Source of the DNA: Litoreibacter ponti
Lineage (GTDB): Bacteria; Pseudomonadota; Alphaproteobacteria; Rhodobacterales; Rhodobacteraceae
DNA: 64,000 nucleotides
Direction of reading: 5' to 3'
Assembly (NCBI RefSeq): GCF_003054285.1
Contig: NZ_QBKS01000001.1
Location: 992,001-1,056,000, forward strand
The position numbers and the translations under genes were made by a program. Under the pieces are notes generated by a model. The model was not told where the DNA came from and searched no databases. It saw nothing but the letters and a program-made list of their open reading frames with translations. Every line of letters starts with the position of its first letter. Within the stretch, counting starts at the first letter, position 1. Below are positions 50,563 to 59,448 of this stretch, in pieces.

Positions 50563-51594
50563 ATGAAAAAGACATTTGCCATTCTCGTCGCAAGCACAGC
50601 ACTTGCCGCGCCCGCCGTGGCGGAAAACCTGGCGGTTGTGGGCAGCTGGTCCAGCTTGCCGCTGCACAATGAATATGAGGCGCCGTTCTGGAGCACGACC
50701 CTGCCGGAGGCCTCTGGCGGCGACATCACCGTCGAGCTGACCACCCACAACCAGATGAGCCTCGGGCTGGGAGATATCTATCCGCTTCTTGGACAGGGCG
50801 TTTACGATGTGGCCATGACCGTTGCAGATTACGCGGTCGCCGATGCGCCGGAGCTTGAAGGCTTGGACGTGCCGCTGGTGGCCTTGTCGGCAGATGAGGC
50901 CCGCGCCATGGTGGATGCCGCCCGGCCGATGGTGGCCGACATCTATCGGGACCGCTTCAACGCCCATGTTCTGGCCATTGCCCCCTACCCGCCACAGGTC
51001 GTCTTTTGCAACCACGAGATCAAGGGCCTAGCCGACCTTGAGGGCCTCAAGGTCCGCGCCTCCGGCCGCATGACGGCGAAACTGCTCGAAGCCTTGGGCG
51101 CAGAGGGGATCAATGTGTCCTTTGCCGAAGTGCCGGGCGCCTTGCAAAATGGGGTCGTCGATTGCGCCGTGACCGGGGCCGGTTCGGGCTACAGCGCGGG
51201 CTGGTGGGAAGTCTCCACGCATTTGCTGCCCATTCCATTGGGCGGGTGGGATTCAGTTGTCACCGCTATCAATATGGACAAGTGGAGCGGGCTGAGCGCC
51301 GACACGCAGGCTCTGATCACCAGCGAGATCAAGACCGGCTTTGAGGACCGCGCCTGGGCAAGCGCACAGGATGCACTGGTCAACGACATCGCCTGCCTGA
51401 CCGGCAACGGCAATTGCCCTTCCGGCGATGCGCGTTCGATGACCCTTGTCGACGTCAGCGATGCGGATTTCGAGCGTGCCCGCGAGATCCTGACCACCGA
51501 AGTGCTGCCCGAATGGGCCGAGCGCGCAGGCGGTGACTGGGCGCAGCGCTGGAATGAGAGCGTCGGCAAGGTCGTCGGTGTCACGATCAACTGA
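50563..51594 (+). CDS. TRAP transporter substrate-binding protein (DctP family)
   Basis: A protein of 343 residues; the ATG at 50563 has an AAGGAG site. A Sec signal peptide covers residues 1-22 (LAAPAVAEN). The domain has the DctP features QVVFCNHEIKGLADLEGLK and KVRASGRM, where the Arg usually grips a substrate carboxylate. GALQNGVVDCAVTGAGSG follows. It is periplasmic, captures a small acid and delivers it to the DctQM pair encoded next. Four Cys near the centre and C-terminus (such as CLTGNGNCPSGD) are unusual for the family and may form disulfides. Confidence 0.92.
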   Translation: MKKTFAILVASTALAAPAVAENLAVVGSWSSLPLHNEYEAPFWSTTLPEASGGDITVELTTHNQMSLGLGDIYPLLGQGVYDVAMTVADYAVADAPELEGLDVPLVALSADEARAMVDAARPMVADIYRDRFNAHVLAIAPYPPQVVFCNHEIKGLADLEGLKVRASGRMTAKLLEALGAEGINVSFAEVPGALQNGVVDCAVTGAGSGYSAGWWEVSTHLLPIPLGGWDSVVTAINMDKWSGLSADTQALITSEIKTGFEDRAWASAQDALVNDIACLTGNGNCPSGDARSMTLVDVSDADFERAREILTTEVLPEWAERAGGDWAQRWNESVGKVVGVTIN

Positions 51595-51622
51595 CCTGAC
51601 CGCACCAAGGGGCGTACCACCA

Positions 51623-52171
51623 ATGGAACTCAAGATGATAGCAAGCCTGCGGGCACTCAACAGAGGGGTGGCGCTGATCATCGGCTTCGGCCTGCTGCTT
51701 TGCGCGGCCTTCGTGCTGACCGATATCATCATGCGCCAGATCGGTACGTCCCTTGGTGGCACCGAAGAGATCGCGGGCTATGCCATGGCGCTCGCGACCT
51801 CTTGGGGCATGTCCTATACCCTGCTGGAACTGGGCCATGTGCGGATCGATCTGCTGCGGTCCAGATTTCAGAGCTTCCCGCGCGCCCTGTTCGACGTCTT
51901 CTCGATGATCGTCATGTCCGGGGTCATCATCACCATCGCCATCAAGGCGTGGCCGGTGCTGGAGCGGTCCCTCGCCAACGGATCGCGGGCCAATACCCCG
52001 CTCGAGACCCCGCTGGCGTGGGTACAGCTGCCGTGGTTCGCCGGCTGGGTCTGGTTTGCGATCATGTCGACCCTCACGACCCTCGCAGCGCTAAGCCTTC
52101 TGCTAAAGCGCCGCCATGAAGAGACCGAAGCCATTATCGGTGCCTTTGCCGAGCAGGAGACATTGCAGTGA
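51623..52171 (+). CDS. TRAP transporter small permease (DctQ)
   Basis: A protein of 182 residues from the ATG at 51623, with four transmembrane helices. The first (GVALIIGFGLLLCAAFVLTDI) and the motif GGTEEIAGYAMALATSWG, with conserved GxxE, are typical of DctQ. LGHVRIDLL follows. It is the small inner-membrane subunit of the Na+-coupled carrier. Its stop overlaps the DctM start in GTGA, so both are made at a set ratio. Confidence 0.92.
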   Translation: MELKMIASLRALNRGVALIIGFGLLLCAAFVLTDIIMRQIGTSLGGTEEIAGYAMALATSWGMSYTLLELGHVRIDLLRSRFQSFPRALFDVFSMIVMSGVIITIAIKAWPVLERSLANGSRANTPLETPLAWVQLPWFAGWVWFAIMSTLTTLAALSLLLKRRHEETEAIIGAFAEQETLQ

Positions 52172-53451
52172 TCGGCTATGTTTCAGTCGGGCTCCTGGGC
52201 CTGCTGGCCTTGTCCATCCCGGTCGGCATCGTGCTGTTTCTGCTGGGCTTCGGGATTGATACGTTCTTTTCCAGCTTCCCGCTCACACGCGGACTGGGGA
52301 ATATGGTCTGGTCCTCGTCGAACTCCGCGACGCTGATCGCGATCCCGTTCTTCGTCCTGCTGGGCGAAATCTTGGTGCGCAGCGGCGTGGCCACACGCAC
52401 CTACGCCGCGCTGGACCGCTGGGTGTCGTGGCTGCCCGGCGGGCTGGTCCACGCAAATATCGCCACAGCCACCATGTTCTCCGCGACCTCCGGGTCATCG
52501 GTGGCAACGGCGGCAACGGTCGCCACGGTCGCCATGCCTCAGGCGGAACGGCTGGGCTACGATCCCAAGCTGTTTTCAGGTGCGATTGCCGCGGGGGGCA
52601 CGCTTGGCATCATGATCCCGCCCTCGATCAACCTGATCGTCTACGGCTTCCTGACCCAGTCCTCGATCCCGCAGCTGTTTCTCGCGGGCCTCGTGCCCGG
52701 CATCGCGCTAGCGCTCGCGTTCATGGTGGTGACCGCGATCATCTGCCTTGTTCGACCGAACCTGGGCGGCGTGCGCAGGACGTTCCCGTTCGCCCAGATG
52801 ATGCGGGCGCTGATCGACCTCATCCCGATCCTGATCCTGTTCGGCCTCATCGTCGGGTCAATCTATCGGGGCTGGGCCACTCCGACCGAGGCTGCCGCCG
52901 TAGGCGTCGCCGGGGCGTTTTTGATCGCGCTCGCCTTTGGCGGGGTGTCATGGGATATGCTCAATCAGAGCCTGACGGGCACGGTCAAGATCACGTCGAT
53001 GATCATGCTGATCGTGATCGGCGCGTCCTTCCTGAACTTCACGCTGGCCTCTGCGGGGCTGGGTCGGGAATTGACGGCCTTCATGGAAGGCCTCGGCCTG
53101 TCGCCGCTGGGCTTCATCCTCGTGGTGGTCGTGCTCTACATCGTGCTTGGGTTCTTCATCGAGACGCTGTCGCTGATGGTGGTCACGATCCCGATCATCG
53201 TTCCGATGGTGCTGGTGCAGGGCTACGACGTGATCTGGTTCGGCATCTTGATGATCGTACTGATCGAAATGGCCCTGATTACTCCGCCTGTGGGTCTGAA
53301 CCTTTATGTCGTGCAAGGGGCGCGCAAATCGGGGAGCCTGAACGAGGTGATGCTGGGCGCGCTGCCCTATTGCCTGACCATGTTGGCCATGGCCTTCCTG
53401 CTGATCGCGTTCCCCGGCATTGCGCTCTTCCTGCCAAACGCGTTGCAGTAG
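52168..53451 (+). CDS. TRAP transporter large permease (DctM)
   Basis: A protein of 427 residues starting with GTG at 52168 in a 4-bp overlap with DctQ. About twelve transmembrane helices are present. Motifs include FSATSGSSVATAATVATVA, GGTLGIMIPPSINLIVYG, YRGWATPTEAAAVG and LITPPVGLNLYVVQG, all conserved in DctM/TRAP large subunits. It holds the sodium and substrate path across the inner membrane. Together with the upstream binding protein it forms a complete three-part importer. Confidence 0.95.
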   Translation: MIGYVSVGLLGLLALSIPVGIVLFLLGFGIDTFFSSFPLTRGLGNMVWSSSNSATLIAIPFFVLLGEILVRSGVATRTYAALDRWVSWLPGGLVHANIATATMFSATSGSSVATAATVATVAMPQAERLGYDPKLFSGAIAAGGTLGIMIPPSINLIVYGFLTQSSIPQLFLAGLVPGIALALAFMVVTAIICLVRPNLGGVRRTFPFAQMMRALIDLIPILILFGLIVGSIYRGWATPTEAAAVGVAGAFLIALAFGGVSWDMLNQSLTGTVKITSMIMLIVIGASFLNFTLASAGLGRELTAFMEGLGLSPLGFILVVVVLYIVLGFFIETLSLMVVTIPIIVPMVLVQGYDVIWFGILMIVLIEMALITPPVGLNLYVVQGARKSGSLNEVMLGALPYCLTMLAMAFLLIAFPGIALFLPNALQ

Positions 53452-53526
53452 GTCTCGGGGCCCAGACGACTCGAGATCAAATACAGCCTCGGACGACGCG
53501 TGGTTCCCGAAGCACCCATTTCAGCG

Positions 53527-54186
53527 CTAGGCGATGATCGGCAGCGTCCTGACATCGTAAGTCATCGCAATCGTTTTGCCGCTGGTGGGGTCACCGACCT
53601 CCATGCGGTATTTCTGCGCAGGACGGACGCCGCCAATGGCCGGCAACGTGCCGCATAGCATGGCCGACCCGTCGACCATTTCGGCCCCGTCATAAAGCTC
53701 TGTCAGCGGGCGGATGCTGGCCAGAGTGCCATCCTGATACAGAACCTCGCGGCCGCCCTCTTCGATCCAGCACTTCAGTGTCATGTCATCGAGGTGATCC
53801 TTGATCTCATCGAAGTCCCACAGCGTATCGGCGATGGGTTTGGCACAGGCCTGCTTGGAGGCCGCAACGGAATGTCGTTCCAGATCGCGGTCCGTGTGAT
53901 CGGACGCGAGGCCAAAATACAGCTTGCCATCGGCCTGAACCAGCAAGGGCTCGACCTCGCCCGACGAGCCTTCCCCCAAAACTTCGATGGTATCGGACTG
54001 GGTCAACAGCTCATTGGAAACCCGGTAATGGAGGGGAACCTGACTTGGCGGCGCGATGCCCAAAGCTGCCAATTCGTCGATATGGTGCTGCACGGCGTCG
54101 TTGTTGCGCCCCGTCCAACCGGCGACGATAACAGAGTGGATCGTCACCGAGAGGCGCGACGTGCCAAGGCTGAATGCAACGTCCAT
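53527..54186 (-). CDS. DUF2848 family protein
   Basis: A protein of 219 residues from the ATG at 54186. An in-frame extension of 91 codons upstream has no similarity and no site. Motifs are VAGWTGRNNDAVQHHIDELA, YRVSNELLTQ, GEGSSGEVEPLLV, GLASDHTDRDLE, SVAASKQACAKP and MLCGTLPAIGGVRPAQKY (quoted in part). These match DUF2848, a family related to the fumarylacetoacetate hydrolase fold and of unknown reaction. It faces the opposite way from the TRAP operon, 75 bp from its end, and is divergent from the M20 gene. Confidence 0.8.
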   Translation of the reverse strand: MDVAFSLGTSRLSVTIHSVIVAGWTGRNNDAVQHHIDELAALGIAPPSQVPLHYRVSNELLTQSDTIEVLGEGSSGEVEPLLVQADGKLYFGLASDHTDRDLERHSVAASKQACAKPIADTLWDFDEIKDHLDDMTLKCWIEEGGREVLYQDGTLASIRPLTELYDGAEMVDGSAMLCGTLPAIGGVRPAQKYRMEVGDPTSGKTIAMTYDVRTLPIIA

Positions 54187-54488
54187 GCTTCGATCTCTTT
54201 CGATAGGGTCATCCGGTTTTTCGAGAGTGCAGCCATCCCACTTAGAATTAAAGCCCCTTTGCATACTCTGGCACATGGCGTCTGGGACCGGCGTCGCCAC
54301 CTTTCCATACGTGCAAGCGTCTCTGGTGAAACGTCTACCGGATGTTGCTGCAATCGAAGGGGCCCGACCTTGGACCGTGTCGCACTGGCGGGAAAGAATG
54401 GCCATAAGACGCTTGTCCGGCGGCGATCTGGTCGTGATGATGGACTTCAGAGCAGACACACCTTCCAGCTTTCCCAGAGAGGTAAATT
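54187..54488. other. Divergent intergenic region, DUF2848 / M20 hydrolase
   Basis: No gene is supported over these 302 bp. In-frame extensions of both flanking genes are open but have unlikely composition. The region should hold both promoters. No clear repeat or terminator was found by eye. Confidence 0.5.
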
Positions 54489-55880
54489 GTGACGCGGGCT
54501 TCAGCCATCAACAGGGTTACATCCTACTTCGATCAGGGGAACTTTCGGCGCGATTTGGGCGACCTCGTCGCCTTTGAGACCGAAAGCCAGGATCCGGCCG
54601 GGGCTAGCGAGCTTGTACGATATCTCGATGAGGCAATGGCCAAGCGGCTGACAGCTTTGGGCTTCGCATATGAGGTCCACGCGAACCCGATTGCCGGGGC
54701 GGGTCCCATCCTGCTGGCGCAGCGTGTTGAAGGTGAAGACCTGCCGACCGTTCTGACATATGGGCATGGCGACGTCATCCGCGCTCAGACCGAGCAGTGG
54801 CGCGACGGCCTTCACCCGTTTCGTCTGGTTGAAGAGGGCGACCGGCTCTATGGCCGTGGCACCGCGGACAACAAGGGTCAGCACCTGATCAATCTGGCCG
54901 CGCTCGAGGCTGTCCTGCAGGTGCGCGGCAAGCTTGGCTTCAACTGCAAGATCGTCATTGAAACAGGCGAAGAGATGGGATCCCCCGGACTGGCGGACTT
55001 CTTTCGGATGCACAAAGACGCCCTCCGCGCAGATGTGCTGATTGCCTCCGACGGACCCCGCCTGCAACCCGACACGCCGACGGTGTTCATGGGATCGAGG
55101 GGGGGCGTGTCCTTCGACCTGTCGGTGGACCTGCGAGACGGCGCGCACCATTCGGGAAACTGGGGCGGATTGCTGGCCGATCCGGCAATGATCCTCGCTC
55201 AGGCACTGGCGACGATCACGGATGCCCGCGGGCAAATCCGCATCCCGGAATGGCGACCTGACAGCCTGACCGACGATGTGCGACGCGCGCTGAAAGGGCT
55301 TCCCATAGCGGGCAGCGACGGACCGTCGATAGACGAGGACTGGGGTGAAGAAAGCCTGACCCCTGCCGAACGGGTCTACGGCTGGAACAGTTTCGCGATC
55401 CTCGCCATGAAGAGCGGCGTACCCGAGGCGCCCGTGAACGCAATCTCGTCTCATGCGAGGGCGTCCTGCCAGCTTCGCTTCGTCGTGGGAACCGATCAGA
55501 AGGATATCCTGCCGGCGCTGCGTCGGCATCTCGATGCGCATGGGTTCGAGAACGTTAAGATCATCCCGCACGATCGCGGTTTCTTCAACGCGACACGATT
55601 GAGCCCGTACCACCCTTGGGTCCAGTTCGTATCGCGGTCGCTCGAAACCACCTGTGGCCGGACACCTCATATCCTTCCAAACCTTGCGGGCTCCCTGCCG
55701 AACGAGGTGTTCTCGGATATCCTTGGCCTGCCGACAGTTTGGGTCCCGCACTCATATCGAGGCTGTTCTCAACACGCTCCGAACGAACATGTCCTGAAGC
55801 CCGTGTGCCGCGACGCGCTTGGGCTGATGGCTGGTCTGTTCTGGGATATCGGCGAAGGCGATTGCCCAAAGGCGTCTTAG
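54489..55880 (+). CDS. M20 family metallopeptidase/deacylase
   Basis: A protein of 463 residues starting with GTG at 54489 behind AGAGAGG. The di-zinc ligands are visible: TYGHGDVI (His/Asp), RGTADNKGQH (bridging Asp), ETGEEMGSPG (Glu-Glu base and ligand), ASDGPRL (Asp) and SQHAPNEH (C-terminal His). A lid domain is inserted around residues 210-330. By family it hydrolyses amide bonds in dipeptides or N-acyl amino acids, as ArgE/DapE/CPG2 relatives do. It is the first gene of a run with the AbgB-like gene and the desuccinylase-like gene. Confidence 0.88.
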   Translation: MTRASAINRVTSYFDQGNFRRDLGDLVAFETESQDPAGASELVRYLDEAMAKRLTALGFAYEVHANPIAGAGPILLAQRVEGEDLPTVLTYGHGDVIRAQTEQWRDGLHPFRLVEEGDRLYGRGTADNKGQHLINLAALEAVLQVRGKLGFNCKIVIETGEEMGSPGLADFFRMHKDALRADVLIASDGPRLQPDTPTVFMGSRGGVSFDLSVDLRDGAHHSGNWGGLLADPAMILAQALATITDARGQIRIPEWRPDSLTDDVRRALKGLPIAGSDGPSIDEDWGEESLTPAERVYGWNSFAILAMKSGVPEAPVNAISSHARASCQLRFVVGTDQKDILPALRRHLDAHGFENVKIIPHDRGFFNATRLSPYHPWVQFVSRSLETTCGRTPHILPNLAGSLPNEVFSDILGLPTVWVPHSYRGCSQHAPNEHVLKPVCRDALGLMAGLFWDIGEGDCPKAS

Positions 55881-56048
55881 ACTTAGGCTGGCCAAAGACG
55901 ACGGAGAGCGACTTGGCTGCGCGCCGCGCACGTCCGGCGGTCCGATCGCATTGAAATGGCCGTTCCAGCAGGTCGAAGGCCGTTGCTCGCTTGCCAAGTG
56001 CAATTCAGCATGGGAACCTTTCCAACGGGTTCAAAGGGGAGGTCAAAG

Positions 56049-57476
56049 ATGCAGAATTCAGATGTGATCTGGGAGAACGTTGATCGTCACAAGTCGGATT
56101 TGATCGGGCTGTCGGATCGCGTTTTCGACATGCCCGAAACGCTCTACAACGAGTACAGGTCCGTGGCCGAACACAAGGCGGTCCTCGCCGAGAAAGGCTT
56201 CAAGATCACCGAAAACGCCGCGGGTATTCCGACCGCCATTCTCGGCGAAGCGGGTGACGAGGGGCCCGTCATCGCGATCCTCGGCGAGTTCGACGCCCTG
56301 CCCTATCTCAGCCAGGAGCCCGGCGTGGCCGAACCGCGCCCGCTCGAAACCGGCGGCAACGGCCATGGCTGCGGGCACAACCTGCTCGGCGCCGCCGCCC
56401 TTCTTGCGGCAACCGCGGTGAAAGACTGGCTGGAAGAGAACAGCATCAAGGCGCGCGTCCGGTACTACGGCTGTCCCGCCGAAGAAGGCGGAGCCGCAAA
56501 AGCCTTCATGGTGCGCGAGGGCCTTTTCGACGATGTCGATGCCGCGATCTCCTGGCACCCGGCCACATTCACCGCCGTCAACAAGGCCAACTCGCTGGCG
56601 AATACCCGCATTGATTTCACGTTCTTCGGCAAGGCCGCCCATGCCGCCGGGGCGCCCGAGCTTGGCCGAAGCGCGCTTGACGCGGTGGAACTGATGAATG
56701 TCGGGGTCAACTACATGCGCGAACACATGCCCGATGATGCACGCATCCATTACGCCTATCTCGACGCCGGTGGCGTAGCCCCCAATGTCGTGCAGCACAA
56801 GGCCACCGTTCGCCAACTGGTGCGCGCCAGCGACCTTCAAACCCTGCGATCCCTTATCGAGCGGGTCAAGAAGATCGCGGAGGGTGCGGCGCTGATGACC
56901 GAGACACGGGTCGAGGCGAATGTCTTCACCGGCGTCTCCAACCTGATCGGCAACCGCCCCTTGGAAGAGGCGATGCAAACCGAACTCGAAAGGCTGGGCC
57001 CGGTCGACTTCGACGCCGATGATCAGGTCTTTGCCAAGGAAATTCAGAAAACACTTACTAAAGACGATATCGCTGTTTCCTTCCGACGCAGTGGCATGCC
57101 GCCGCCTGACGAGGATCTGGCGCTGTGCGATTTTGTGGCCCCGCTGGATCTGAAAGGCGACGGGGGCGAAGGATCAACCGATGTGGGCGATGTCAGCTGG
57201 GCCGTCCCCACGGTGCAGGCCCGGGTCGCGACCTGTGCGGTGGGTACCCCGTTTCACACCTGGCAGACCGTTGCGCAAGGCAAGGCTCCCGCGGCGCATA
57301 AGGGAATGGTATATGCGGCGAAGGTCATGGCAGCGACCGCGAAGCGCCTGATCGAGGACCCCGCACTTCGCGCGAAGGCCCGCGAACAGCACGACGCCTA
57401 TCTCGCAAAATCGCCCTATGTCTGCCCCCTGCCCGACGGTGTTGAGCCGCCGATTGTCAAACAGGCTGCATCGTGA
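56049..57476 (+). CDS. M20 family amidohydrolase (AbgB-like)
   Basis: A protein of 475 residues; the ATG at 56049 has a GGGGAGGT site. Metal motifs are EFDALP, GHGCGHNLLG (Cys/His ligands), CPAEEGGAA (Glu-Glu) and ISWHPAT (His). The FGKAAHAAGAPELGRSALDAV stretch marks the dimerisation domain. It resembles p-aminobenzoyl-glutamate hydrolase subunit B, but no AbgA partner is present, so another N-acyl amino acid or peptide amide is more likely. Its stop overlaps the next start in GTGA. It lies 168 bp after the other M20 gene. Confidence 0.87.
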   Translation: MQNSDVIWENVDRHKSDLIGLSDRVFDMPETLYNEYRSVAEHKAVLAEKGFKITENAAGIPTAILGEAGDEGPVIAILGEFDALPYLSQEPGVAEPRPLETGGNGHGCGHNLLGAAALLAATAVKDWLEENSIKARVRYYGCPAEEGGAAKAFMVREGLFDDVDAAISWHPATFTAVNKANSLANTRIDFTFFGKAAHAAGAPELGRSALDAVELMNVGVNYMREHMPDDARIHYAYLDAGGVAPNVVQHKATVRQLVRASDLQTLRSLIERVKKIAEGAALMTETRVEANVFTGVSNLIGNRPLEEAMQTELERLGPVDFDADDQVFAKEIQKTLTKDDIAVSFRRSGMPPPDEDLALCDFVAPLDLKGDGGEGSTDVGDVSWAVPTVQARVATCAVGTPFHTWQTVAQGKAPAAHKGMVYAAKVMAATAKRLIEDPALRAKAREQHDAYLAKSPYVCPLPDGVEPPIVKQAAS

Positions 57477-58429
57477 GCGCGACCGACCCGAACAAATACC
57501 CGATCGAGCTTCCGTTCCCAGATATTGCGCGTTACCGCGAGGGAAATACCGGCGTCGACTACTACACGAGCTTCGACAGCGGCGCTGCCGGGCCGCACGT
57601 CCTGATCAATGCTCTTGTCCACGGCAACGAAGTATGTGGCGTCATCGCGCTTGAGCGGCTTTTCGAGGCGGGCATCCAACCAAAGAGAGGCAAGCTGACA
57701 CTGGGTTTTTCGAATGTCGCGGCGTATCAGGCCTTTGATCCCGGCGATCCGATGGCCAGTCGGTTCGTCGACGAAGACATGAACCGGGTCTGGGATATCG
57801 AAACACTCGAAGGCGACCGCAAGTCGAGCGAGCTTGAGCGTGCGCGGCAGATGCGCCCGCTGATCGACACCGTTGATCTCCTGTTCGACGTGCATTCCAT
57901 GCAGCACAAGACCGACCCCGTCATTGTCGCCGGGCCACTGGAGAGAAGCGTGGCGTTGTCAAAGCGGCTTGGCACACCTGAGATCATCGTCGCCGATACG
58001 GGCCATGCCGCCGGGCGCCGTCTGCGCGACTATGGCGGGTTCGGCGAACCCGGCAGCGACAAGACGGCCGTTCTGATCGAGTGCGGCCAACACTGGGAAG
58101 CCGCCGCCGCTCCGATCGCCATTGACAGCGTGTATCGCTGGCTGCTGATCCACGACATGATCGACGAAGCTGAGGCCGGGCCGCACCTGCTTCCCCTCCC
58201 GCCCGCGCAACGGGTCGTAAAGGTCGAGGCCGCTGTCACGGTCGAGACCGACAAGTTCGAATTCGCGCAGCCATTTACCGGCCTGGAGACCCTCAAAGAG
58301 GGGGAGCTGATCGGCATCGACGGCGGCACCGAAATCCGCGCGCCGCATGATGGCTGCGTTCTGATCATGCCAAGCAGGCGGCTGACCCCGGGCGCGACTG
58401 CCGTGCGCCTTGGCCGCTGGGCCGACTGA
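57473..58429 (+). CDS. Succinylglutamate desuccinylase/aspartoacylase family protein
   Basis: A protein of 318 residues starting with GTG at 57473, overlapping the previous stop. The zinc motif LVHGNEVCGVIALERL (HxxE type), MNRVW and LFDVHSMQHK (third His) match the M14-like AstE/AspA family. These release an acid from an N-acyl amino acid, e.g. succinate from N-succinylglutamate. A C-terminal beta domain from ~240 (GLETLKEGELIG) is usual. With the two M20 enzymes it suggests stepwise removal of acyl or amino acid units. No other ast genes are nearby. Confidence 0.87.
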   Translation: MSATDPNKYPIELPFPDIARYREGNTGVDYYTSFDSGAAGPHVLINALVHGNEVCGVIALERLFEAGIQPKRGKLTLGFSNVAAYQAFDPGDPMASRFVDEDMNRVWDIETLEGDRKSSELERARQMRPLIDTVDLLFDVHSMQHKTDPVIVAGPLERSVALSKRLGTPEIIVADTGHAAGRRLRDYGGFGEPGSDKTAVLIECGQHWEAAAAPIAIDSVYRWLLIHDMIDEAEAGPHLLPLPPAQRVVKVEAAVTVETDKFEFAQPFTGLETLKEGELIGIDGGTEIRAPHDGCVLIMPSRRLTPGATAVRLGRWAD

Positions 58430-58452
58430 AATATTGCCTGAGACCTCGCGTA

Positions 58453-59448
58453 TCAGCCGTCGTTGAGATGACAGGCGCTGACCCGGCCCGGCGCGATCTC
58501 TTTCAGCTTCGGTATCTCCGTCCGGCATCGCTCCGTTGCGTGCGGACAGCGCGGGTGAAAATGGCACCCCATGGGTGGATGCAGGGGGGATGGGATCTCT
58601 CCCTTGATCGGCGCATAAATCCTGCGATCCGTCTCAAGCCGCGGCGCCTCGGCCAGAAGCGCCTGCGTGTAGGGATGGTTTGGGTCCCGGAACAGATCAT
58701 CGGTCGGGGCCGTCTCCACGATCCGCCCGAGATACATGATCACCACCCGGTCGCTCAGATGCTCCACGACACCCAAATCATGGCTTATGAAAAGATACGT
58801 GAGACCCAGATCCTCGCGCAGGTCCATGAAAAGGTTCAACACCTGCGCCTGGATGGAGACATCCAGCGCCGCCACGGCCTCGTCGCAGACGATGAAATCC
58901 GGCTTTACCGCCAAGGCTCGCGCAATGCCGATGCGCTGCCGTTGCCCGCCGGAGAACTGGTGCGGATACCGCTGGTGGTAGGAGGGATCGAGCCCCACCC
59001 GTTGCATCGTCATCGCCACGTACTCATCGACCTCGTTGCGGTCGATCAGCCCATGAAACAGCGGCGCTTCGCTGATGATCTGGGACACTTTCAGGCGGGG
59101 ATTGAGACTGCTCATCGGGTCCTGAAAGATCATCTGAACGTTCAGGCGGCTCTCGAGCGAGTCCTTGCCACGGAGTTTGGTCACATCCTTCCCGCGGTAC
59201 CGGATTGTGCCCTCTGATGGTTGGTGAACACCCGCGACACAGCGGCCGAGCGTGCTCTTGCCGCAGCCACTTTCGCCCACCAGCCCGACGACCTCACCCG
59301 GCGCGATGGACATGTCGACCTTGTCGACTGCGTGCACGGTGTGCTCCTGGACATTGGCACCCAGACGGCGCGCGAACTTTTCGGCGATGTCGAGTTTCTT
59401 GGTGAACCGTTTGGAGACGGCTTCGAGTTCCATGATCGCGGATGTCAT
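58453..59448 (-). CDS. Peptide ABC transporter ATP-binding protein (DppF/OppF type)
   Basis: A protein of 331 residues. Walker A is GESGCGKST, the signature is FSGGQRQRIGIARAL, and Walker B is VCDEAVAALDVS. The usual Pro after DE is replaced by Ala (DEPxSALDxS is normal). The C-terminal oligopeptide/dipeptide extension is present: GEIPSPLHPPMGCHFHPRC with Cys residues that hold an iron-sulfur cluster in some homologues. It is the last gene of the five-gene operon. It overlaps the next ATPase by 4 bp, so a heterodimer is expected. Confidence 0.94.
   Translation of the reverse strand: MTSAIMELEAVSKRFTKKLDIAEKFARRLGANVQEHTVHAVDKVDMSIAPGEVVGLVGESGCGKSTLGRCVAGVHQPSEGTIRYRGKDVTKLRGKDSLESRLNVQMIFQDPMSSLNPRLKVSQIISEAPLFHGLIDRNEVDEYVAMTMQRVGLDPSYHQRYPHQFSGGQRQRIGIARALAVKPDFIVCDEAVAALDVSIQAQVLNLFMDLREDLGLTYLFISHDLGVVEHLSDRVVIMYLGRIVETAPTDDLFRDPNHPYTQALLAEAPRLETDRRIYAPIKGEIPSPLHPPMGCHFHPRCPHATERCRTEIPKLKEIAPGRVSACHLNDG

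Noticed and set aside
54187..54459. 91-codon extension of the DUF2848 protein
   Set aside because: The family begins close to the ATG at 54186, and the extension has no similarity and lies in the divergent promoter region.
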